Assembly: GCF_013403865.1 (NCBI RefSeq)
Contig: NZ_JABFDK010000001.1
Location: forward strand, 1-64,000
DNA length: 64,000 bases
Direction of reading: 5' to 3'
Source of the DNA: Winogradskyella costae
Lineage (GTDB): Bacteria; Bacteroidota; Bacteroidia; Flavobacteriales; Flavobacteriaceae
Position numbers and translations under genes: made by a program. This document shows positions 15,391-21,107 of this stretch, piece after piece (within the stretch, counting starts at the first letter, position 1; each line of letters opens with the position of its first letter). The notes beneath the pieces were generated by a model. The model had not been told where the DNA came from. It was given only the letters and a program-made list of their open reading frames with translations, and made no database searches.

Positions 15391-15894
15391 ATGCAATTAT
15401 CTGAACAAGAATTTTTAACAGCAATTGAAACGCATAAAGGTATTCTGTATAAAGTATCTAGAATGTATTTTGATAAACTTGAAGATCAGCAAGATTTATT
15501 TCAGGAAATCATCTTACAACTTTGGAAATCTTTAGATTCTTTTAAAGGAAAAAGCGCATTTTCTTCTTGGATGTATAGAGTTGCACTAAATACTGCTATT
15601 GTGTTTTTTAAAAAAGAGAAAAGGAAGCCAGATAATTATAATTTGATAAAAAATGAACCTATTGCTTATGAAGACAGTAGCAATGAAAAAGACCAGCAGT
15701 TAGCTTGTTTTTATAAAGCGGTTAAAGAATTAAATAAAATTGAAAAAGCATTAATCCTGCAATTTATAGATGGTCTATCTGGAAAAGAAATAGCGGATAA
15801 TTTAGGTCTTTCAGAAGTTAATGTTAGAGTAAAAATTAATAGAACAAAGATTAAATTACAAGAAATAATAAAATATCAAGGTTATGAATTTTGA
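15391..15894 (+). CDS. ECF-family RNA polymerase sigma factor (C14 region)
   Basis: 167 residues. Sigma region 2 spans about 10-75 with DLFQEIILQLWKSLDSFKGKSAFSSWMYRVALNTAI; region 4 spans about 105-160 with LSGKEIADNLGLSEVNVRVKINRTKIKL. There is no extra C-terminal domain. It overlaps the next gene by 11 bp. A TraB/GumN gene, an ECF sigma factor and a small membrane protein in one block suggest a self-contained regulatory unit; the membrane protein is a candidate anti-sigma factor, although it lacks a recognisable anti-sigma motif. Confidence 0.9.
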   Translation: MQLSEQEFLTAIETHKGILYKVSRMYFDKLEDQQDLFQEIILQLWKSLDSFKGKSAFSSWMYRVALNTAIVFFKKEKRKPDNYNLIKNEPIAYEDSSNEKDQQLACFYKAVKELNKIEKALILQFIDGLSGKEIADNLGLSEVNVRVKINRTKIKLQEIIKYQGYEF

Positions 15895-16510
15895 AAATAT
15901 TAAACAAAAAATGGATTCCGAAAGTATGGGTGGCTGTCAAATTCCATCAAGAATAAAAGACATAGAAACTAGCAAGATGCCGATCCAAAAAGTAAGGAAG
16001 CGTATGAAGAGTGAAATCATCACACAACTCATTTTAATTGTAATCTTTTTTGCTGTCCCAAGTTTTTTGGAAATGCATCGATTACCAAAAACTGTTTACT
16101 ACATATTTATGTTTATAACCAGTCTAATTACTTTAGGTTATTTAGCAAAAATGAGTTGGTTTTTAACTAGATATATTAGTTTAAGCAATAATAGTAAAGA
16201 AACTGTAATAGCCTTTATTTATGACCTTAAATTAACGCTAGAAGTATATAAGACCGCAATAATTTCAGGGAGCTTATTATTTCCACTAGCTATGGCGAGT
16301 ATATTTTTTGGTTCGGTAAAAATTGATGAGAACATATATAATGATTTAATCTTATTAAATATGCCCGTCTCAACACTTATTCTTTATATTTTTGGATATA
16401 TAATAATAGCTATACTTATATATTTCATTACAGTATCTTGGTCAAATAAATTGTATGGGGTGCATATTAGAAATCTTGAAAGAATTTTGAAAGAATTTAA
16501 TTTCGAATAA
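15884..16510 (+). CDS. Four-helix membrane protein, possible anti-sigma partner
   Basis: 208 residues. The N-terminal 42 residues are hydrophilic (ENIKQKMDSESMGGCQIP), followed by four hydrophobic segments at about 45-62, 69-87, 120-140 and 155-180, then a short basic tail. It overlaps the ECF sigma gene by 11 bp, implying coupled translation. Overlap with an ECF sigma factor and a cytoplasmic N-terminus are the usual arrangement of anti-sigma factors, but no zinc-binding or DUF anti-sigma motif is visible, so this is inference. Confidence 0.7.
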   Translation: MNFENIKQKMDSESMGGCQIPSRIKDIETSKMPIQKVRKRMKSEIITQLILIVIFFAVPSFLEMHRLPKTVYYIFMFITSLITLGYLAKMSWFLTRYISLSNNSKETVIAFIYDLKLTLEVYKTAIISGSLLFPLAMASIFFGSVKIDENIYNDLILLNMPVSTLILYIFGYIIIAILIYFITVSWSNKLYGVHIRNLERILKEFNFE

Positions 16511-16521
16511 TAATACACAAC

Positions 16522-16653
16522 CTACAATAATGTATCAAAATACTAGCGGTTTCGGTTTTTAATCGAAGTCAGTAGTTTTATATTTACAGTCGGTTCACAA
16601 CAGAAAGGTTGGAGTTTAAAAATCCGCTACTATCCTTATAATAATCGTTTTAT
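16522..16653 (+). repeat. attC-like site S15 (class II, decayed)
   Basis: The left 7-mer CTACAAT (16522-16528), spacer AAT and an arm ending ACTAGCGG face CCGCTACT, a 6-nt spacer and GTTTTAT (16647-16653) on the right. The core stem TAGCGG/CCGCTA is intact, but the outer arms are eroded. The length is 132 bp, as in intact sites. It opens the cassette holding the 16678 gene, whose end (ATAAAAT) complements GTTTTAT at 6 of 7. Confidence 0.6.
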
Positions 16654-16677
16654 CTAATTAAAACCAACCCTTAAAAA

Positions 16678-17772
16678 ATGAACTTTAATCCAATAATAAT
16701 TAATATTTTATTTCTCATTCTTCCAGCAAAGGATTATCACATATTTACTACCGATAGACCCGAAATAAAATTAAAAAACTCACTTTATTCTAAACAGACT
16801 ATAAATACTCATAAACTAAAAAACAATAATTTTTACTTGTTGGTAAAAGGACATAAAGATTATGATATAATCATATCCACAACACAGAAAGAAACTTACG
16901 AAAAAGCTAAACTTTTAAAAAAAACCGAATTATTTGATAAAACCACATTTCCTTCTCAAGTAAATTTATCTGAATCGTGTTATACTGTCACTACAGAAGC
17001 TAAGACTATTAAAAATTGTTTAGAAGATGATGAACAACTTATAAGTCTATCTTATCAGGGATTTATAGAAAAAATAAATAGTTGTTTTATTTCTGAAAAT
17101 TGGTTTGAATCAAGCATTTCAAATTTATTAATAAATTTAGAAAATGGTTCTACATCTTATATATCTGGTGATGAGCTTATTTTTTCCCCTAATCTGAAGT
17201 TCATATATAGTTATGCAAATGACGGAATTGATTTCGATGGTATTGCTTTACACCAGATGATAGACAAAAAAGCACAACCAGTTTTAATTTCAGATTATGA
17301 GCTAGAAGAAAAATATAAATTTAATTTTAGTTCTTTCGGTAAAGTATATTGGGTCTCTGATAGTTGCTTCTATGCTTATAATGATAAAGAATATTATAAA
17401 TTTTTAATACAAGATAAACGAATTACTTATCATAACGAGTATAAAGAAAATAGTATACATTCTGAAAATAGTAAGTTTATAATTAAAGTAGATGAACTAA
17501 AAGATGGTACTATAAGATACATGTCTTGGGACAAACCAAAAACCGTAGATGACAAACCAAGTTTTGTTCTATATAACGGAGAAACTGAACAACAAAACAA
17601 AGATGGTTTAGGTTATGATTATCGATTTAAAAACGGAGAGTATATCTATATTATTGAAAACAATATAGAAACTATAAATGCCAAACGTAGGATGCTTAGA
17701 GTTTATAAAAATAGTGATGAAATACTTTATACCAGTTTAACAGATTTAAATAAATTAAAAAAGAAAAAATAA
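16678..17772 (+). CDS. Hypothetical protein (cassette C15)
   Basis: 364 residues. A short hydrophobic start (residues 5-16) may be a weak signal peptide. The rest is rich in lysine, asparagine and tyrosine, with repeated beta-strand units (GKVYWVSDSCFYAYNDKEYYKF, DGTIRYMSWDKPKT), as in beta-propeller-like secreted proteins. No family is recognised. It is the only gene between S15 and S16 and ends 7 bp before R''. Confidence 0.65.
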   Translation: MNFNPIIINILFLILPAKDYHIFTTDRPEIKLKNSLYSKQTINTHKLKNNNFYLLVKGHKDYDIIISTTQKETYEKAKLLKKTELFDKTTFPSQVNLSESCYTVTTEAKTIKNCLEDDEQLISLSYQGFIEKINSCFISENWFESSISNLLINLENGSTSYISGDELIFSPNLKFIYSYANDGIDFDGIALHQMIDKKAQPVLISDYELEEKYKFNFSSFGKVYWVSDSCFYAYNDKEYYKFLIQDKRITYHNEYKENSIHSENSKFIIKVDELKDGTIRYMSWDKPKTVDDKPSFVLYNGETEQQNKDGLGYDYRFKNGEYIYIIENNIETINAKRRMLRVYKNSDEILYTSLTDLNKLKKKK

Positions 17773-17778
17773 AACTTC

Positions 17779-17910
17779 ATAAAATACCGTATAAAATTAA
17801 TTGCTGGGTACGAGCCTACTTGCAAAAATCCTCGCTGATTTTCTATTTCGTTTTTATTTGCTAAATTAGTTACTTAACCACGCAGCTAAACATACACAAA
17901 AGCGTTGGCA
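17779..17910 (+). repeat. attC-like site S16 (class I)
   Basis: R'' ATAAAAT (17779-17785, AAT in place of AAC), spacer ACC, left arm GTATAAAATTAATTGC, central hairpin AAAATC-ctcgct-GATTTT, right arm GCAGCTAAACATACAC, spacer AAAAGC, R' GTTGGCA (17904-17910). The arms are more eroded than in S2-S10. Confidence 0.85.
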
Positions 17911-17937
17911 ACAATATCTGAACAAAACGCAAAAGGA

Positions 17938-18267
17938 ATGAAAAAAATATTGTTTACAATTTTTAGAGTATTAATTGGAATTATATTAATCGGAAAAATA
18001 TCAAATTGGTTTCTGAATTATAGTGACGAAACGAATCAAATTCTGAACGCTGGAATGTTTACTTTAATCGGAATTGCATATTTAGTTGGTGGTTTTATTT
18101 GGGATAAAAAACTGACTAATATAATTTTTCTGATTTGTGGAATGTATTTAATTGCAATGAATTTTATTGGCAATTTTAAAATTTATAAATCAATAATTGG
18201 AATTGCCTGCATATTAACACCAATGCTTATTACACGATTCTCACCAGAAGAAACCGACGAAAAATAA
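17938..18267 (+). CDS. Small multi-pass membrane protein (cassette C16)
   Basis: 109 residues from the ATG at 17938; an in-frame TTG at 17905 lies in R' and is rejected. Four hydrophobic segments (about 3-18, 31-48, 53-70 and 80-96) make this a compact four-helix membrane protein. It resembles small DUF-type membrane proteins of Bacteroidota, without an assignable family. It is the last cassette gene before the array breaks off. Confidence 0.65.
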   Translation: MKKILFTIFRVLIGIILIGKISNWFLNYSDETNQILNAGMFTLIGIAYLVGGFIWDKKLTNIIFLICGMYLIAMNFIGNFKIYKSIIGIACILTPMLITRFSPEETDEK

Positions 18268-18292
18268 TTAGCAGAAAATTAAAAAATACAGG

Positions 18293-18320
18293 TGCCAACA
18301 CCGTGCATAATTAATTGCTT
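18293..18320 (+). repeat. attC-like left half-site S17, end of the array
   Basis: R'' TGCCAAC (18293-18299), spacer ACC and the left arm GTGCATAATTAATTGC are present, and then the sequence diverges with no central hairpin, TTTGCTAA or right arm. R'' complements the C16 start (GTTGGCA). The array therefore ends in a broken site. Confidence 0.8.
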
Positions 18321-18449
18321 CGGAATCCTTTTATTGGAATTCCATTGCATGATTGGGACATATTTAACACAAGTGGTTTCATAAACACCTAATATAAGTG
18401 ATGTTGTCTTGGTCCTTTTTCTCAACATCATTATTGGATGAAAGTATAA

Positions 18450-19634
18450 TTAAAAGACTTTATATCCTATACCAACGGAGAAATAGGATAAATCTATATG
18501 ACGCTTAATAAATCCACCTGAAGATACTACTGGTTGTAATGCAATAATATCTGTTAACGTACTATATTCTAACGAAACAAATAAGTTTTGCTGTGTGGAT
18601 ATTTTTAATCCTAAATTATAAGACTTAGGATTGCCCTCAAATAAATTAGTAATAAACACTTGGCTTTGATCTTCCTGAGATATCGCCTCTACACTATTAT
18701 CTGACAAAAAAAACATAGGTTCAAATGAGAAAAAAGTAGATATAGATATCTTGTTTATATGAAAATTATATTGGTAGCCTAACTGAATAGACCATAAACT
18801 TAATTCTATCTCAGTATCAATATTTCTTCTCTGATATTGAGATTGTCGGCTAGCAATATATGATCCTGTTCCACTTATATCTGTATAATATGTAAGACCA
18901 CCAAATAGAGAATGATTGTTTTTCACGGGGTCTAAATTTATTAATCCCTGTACCCCTATTTTTAAGCTTGTTGACTTTGCTTCTTCTGCATCAAAAAGAT
19001 CACCTGATATCGTATTAATTAAAATACCTGAATGTATAGATAAATTAAATGTTTTTACTTTTTCTTCTTGAGTCAACTGAACTGAATTACTTTGATTATT
19101 AATATAATAACTAATTAAATCGTCTTGGTTATATTTTAATGAATTATATGAGGATACATCATTTTTTTGAGGGTTAAGGTTTCTATAGAGCCATTCCTTA
19201 TAATATGTGTTATCTTTATTTTTTGCATTATTGCTAAATTTAGAATAATTACCATTAGACTTATTTACAAAAGTTGATTCCCCTATACTATTTACATACT
19301 TATATAAGGAATGATTACCATCGACTAATTTCCTTAATAAAATAGGCTCATTTTTATCCAATTCTTCTACGTAGGCACTAACGACTATAATATTTTTACC
19401 ATCAGCCTCAATCTTAGAAAAATTGTTTGGCGTAATAATTAGTCTGTTAGAACTACTTGGGCTCGAATAAATATTAAGCTTTCCTTTTTGGTCAATTATA
19501 TACTGCTTTTCTTTATAAAAAACGTCTTGTATGTCACCATTTTTTTTGGTGAGCTTCGCCTTATTAAAATTACTAACCTGACCTTGAGATACATAGGTTA
19601 AAAGTAGAATAATGATGAAAAAATAATGCTTCAT
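18450..19634 (-). CDS. Hypothetical outer-membrane-type protein
   Basis: 394 residues with a signal peptide (1-18, ending in SQGQ). The N-terminal third contains a KLTKKNGDIQDVFYKEKQ motif common to Bacteroidota surface proteins of unknown role. The C-terminal half (about 195-394) has alternating polar and hydrophobic strands and ends YFSVGIGYKVF with a terminal phenylalanine, as outer-membrane beta-barrels do. It is on the strand opposite to the cassettes and lies just beyond the broken end of the array, so it is probably chromosomal. Confidence 0.7.
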   Translation of the reverse strand: MKHYFFIIILLLTYVSQGQVSNFNKAKLTKKNGDIQDVFYKEKQYIIDQKGKLNIYSSPSSSNRLIITPNNFSKIEADGKNIIVVSAYVEELDKNEPILLRKLVDGNHSLYKYVNSIGESTFVNKSNGNYSKFSNNAKNKDNTYYKEWLYRNLNPQKNDVSSYNSLKYNQDDLISYYINNQSNSVQLTQEEKVKTFNLSIHSGILINTISGDLFDAEEAKSTSLKIGVQGLINLDPVKNNHSLFGGLTYYTDISGTGSYIASRQSQYQRRNIDTEIELSLWSIQLGYQYNFHINKISISTFFSFEPMFFLSDNSVEAISQEDQSQVFITNLFEGNPKSYNLGLKISTQQNLFVSLEYSTLTDIIALQPVVSSGGFIKRHIDLSYFSVGIGYKVF

Positions 19635-19694
19635 AGGATTGTATCAATTAGAATCTAATATAGCAAAAATTAGTCATGAGTCAAGTAAACTTAA

Positions 19695-19753
19695 GCCGTG
19701 TATAATTAATTGTTAAGTTTTTTCCTACTTGCTAATATTCATGGGTTCGTATA
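19695..19753 (+). repeat. Decayed class I site remnant
   Basis: CCGTGTATAATTAATTG, CCTACTTGC, a shortened ATATTC and GGGTTCGT follow in the order seen in class I sites, with the central hairpin collapsed and the right half missing. There is no AAC or GTT end. Confidence 0.65.
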
Positions 19754-19847
19754 AGAAAAAGAAGATTCGACTGCAGCTTCCTTAGATTTGAAAAAGTGTA
19801 AAATCTTCAGTGAACCAATTTTATATCATAATCTAATTTCAAAAAAT

Positions 19848-20073
19848 ATGAATACAAAAATAGTGTTACCAGGGCATCGGTAAGTTAAGGATAAATCTAA
19901 CCAAAAAGCTTCTTTTACAAGATTATAATGTGGTCGCTACCTTAAAGAATAAACAATCCTCAATTAAAGAAATTGAAGAAGAAAATGAAAAATTCTTACC
20001 ATTTAGCGCTCCTATTAACGGGATAATTTCGCTCTGTTGTGCCACAACACCGCCACCTAAGCTAATCACTTAA
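19848..20073 (+). pseudogene. Broken short-chain dehydrogenase fragment
   Basis: The ATG at 19848 opens MNTKIVLPGH, which resembles the KTKIVLVTGA start of short-chain dehydrogenases, and is stopped within 12 codons. From about 19891 another frame continues as INLTKKLLLQDYNVVATLKN, matching the helix and second strand after the glycine-rich loop of SDR enzymes, then an acidic helix, and stops at 20073. The glycine motif region is deleted or frameshifted and the catalytic half is missing. It lies between two decayed cassette sites. Confidence 0.45.
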
Positions 20074-20228
20074 AAAACAATGATATACAAAAAACCTCAA
20101 TACAGGTTATAGCGTGGTTATAGCATGCTTATAAAGTGCTTAAAACAAGCTTATAGCATATAAGAAGACATTCAGTGAAAATTAACATTAATAAACAGAT
20201 GAGTAATTCGAGCCTATGACCTTAAGAT
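20074..20228. other. Non-coding stretch with short TTATAGC repeats
   Basis: GGTTATAGC occurs at about 20105 and 20117, and GCTTATA variants follow to about 20163. No gene, terminator or promoter is evident. Together with the flanking site remnants and the broken SDR gene, this looks like decayed accessory DNA. Confidence 0.4.
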
Positions 20229-20296
20229 GGATATAATTAACTGCTTAATTCTAAACGACATAAAAAATCCTCTCCGATTTTGACGCAACCATTAGA
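20229..20296 (+). repeat. Decayed class I site remnant, internally deleted
   Basis: GGATATAATTAACTGC resembles a left arm, AAAATCctctccGATTTT is the central hairpin, and GCAACCATTA resembles the right arm. The segment with TTTGCTAA between hairpin and right arm is missing, and neither AAC nor GTT end is recognisable. Confidence 0.5.
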
Positions 20297-20339
20297 GCAT
20301 TTCGACATCTACCCTAAGAACCACTTAATTAACACGACT

Positions 20340-20882
20340 ATGAAAAAACACCTTCTACTTTTAATGACCTTTGGTCTATTATGCACTTGTTCTGACGATG
20401 ATGTAACTTTTTCTGAAACAACGACCATGCGCATTAATCATTATAAAAATACAGCTATAGCCTTAGAGCCAGTTTTAACATTACTTGTGCAAAATGGTGA
20501 TAACATTGAAACAGAGAGTTGGAACAACTTCTACTCCACCATTGAAGGTTTTGATTATGTTCCTGGATATATATATGATCTTTCTGTGAGAATTGATCAA
20601 TTCGGCAATCCAGCGGCTGATGATGGATCATTTAAATACACACTCCTAGAGATTATAGCGAAACAAGAAGTACCAGCGGAAACTGAATTTGACATTAATT
20701 TAAAATTTAATGACTACGTTTTTATGACTACCGATTCGGGTTACCAAATATTAAATCAAATTGATATAGATTGTAATACCTTATGTGATACCCTAGATGC
20801 ACAATTAGAAAATCAAGATATAGTCGTGGGTACTTTTACACGACTCAGTACAAATGAAATTAAATTAATAGAACTTCAATAA
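20340..20882 (+). CDS. DUF4377 family lipoprotein
   Basis: 180 residues from the ATG at 20340, chosen over an upstream TTG (20280) because it starts the signal peptide directly. Lipobox at LLCTC (about 14-18), followed by SDDD. The body matches DUF4377: MRINHYKNTA, LTLLVQNGDNIETESWNNFYSTIEGFDYVPGYIYDLSVRI, and KYTLLEIIAKQEV. The domain is often found in secreted heat-inducible or HslJ-like proteins; function unknown. A strong terminator follows at 20939. Confidence 0.85.
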   Translation: MKKHLLLLMTFGLLCTCSDDDVTFSETTTMRINHYKNTAIALEPVLTLLVQNGDNIETESWNNFYSTIEGFDYVPGYIYDLSVRIDQFGNPAADDGSFKYTLLEIIAKQEVPAETEFDINLKFNDYVFMTTDSGYQILNQIDIDCNTLCDTLDAQLENQDIVVGTFTRLSTNEIKLIELQ

Positions 20883-20938
20883 CATCTCAAACAGAATGCG
20901 CTTATAGCAAACTGCGCATTGTAATAACAAAATAAGAA

Positions 20939-20960
20939 CACCCACTCTTTCGAGTGGGTG
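20939..20960 (+). terminator. Rho-independent terminator
   Basis: A perfect 9-bp stem CACCCACTC/GAGTGGGTG with a TTTC loop, 57 bp after the DUF4377 gene and facing the convergent TonB receptor gene. There is no long T run, so termination strength is uncertain. Confidence 0.65.
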
Positions 20961-21107
20961 CCTTAACTAACAAAAAAACTCAAAAAACATCATGATCAAC
21001 TCATGAAACGATTAATCTTTTTTATCCCTTAAGATTAATCTCTTTTGCTAGCAATCAATCAACATAACTTAATTTGCTTCCCCACAAATTAAGTGGTTGA
21101 GAGCTTT

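Larger units (their letters stand above)
1..18320 (+). mobile_element. Integron-like gene cassette array without an integrase in view
   Basis: About 16 cassettes (C1-C16), all read on the + strand, are separated by structured sites S1-S17 of nearly constant length (128-135 bp where complete). Each site runs from a 7-mer ending AAC to a 7-mer starting GTT, as integron attC sites do (R'' and R'). In at least 11 cassettes the 7-10 bases at the cassette start are the reverse complement of the bases at its own end, as expected if cassettes are excised and inserted by cutting next to GTT. Cargo is functionally unrelated from cassette to cassette. No tyrosine recombinase gene is present, so this would be a cluster of attC-like sites lacking an integrase in view. 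The array extends past the left edge, because base 1 lies inside a site. That the mechanism is integron-like is inference. Confidence 0.8.

Noticed and set aside
1..18320. CRISPR array
   Set aside because: The units between repeats are 0.5-2.3 kb gene-bearing segments, the repeats are over 128 bp, and no cas gene is present.
1..18320. Series of insertion sequences with inverted terminal repeats
   Set aside because: No transposase gene or target-site duplication is visible, and the ends of each site are not inverted copies of each other; only the cassette's own two ends match.
20036..20053. GTTGTGCCACAACACCG, which resembles an R' directly followed by an R''
   Set aside because: It lies within the open frame of the broken SDR fragment and has no arms or hairpin on either side; a short chance palindrome is the simpler reading.
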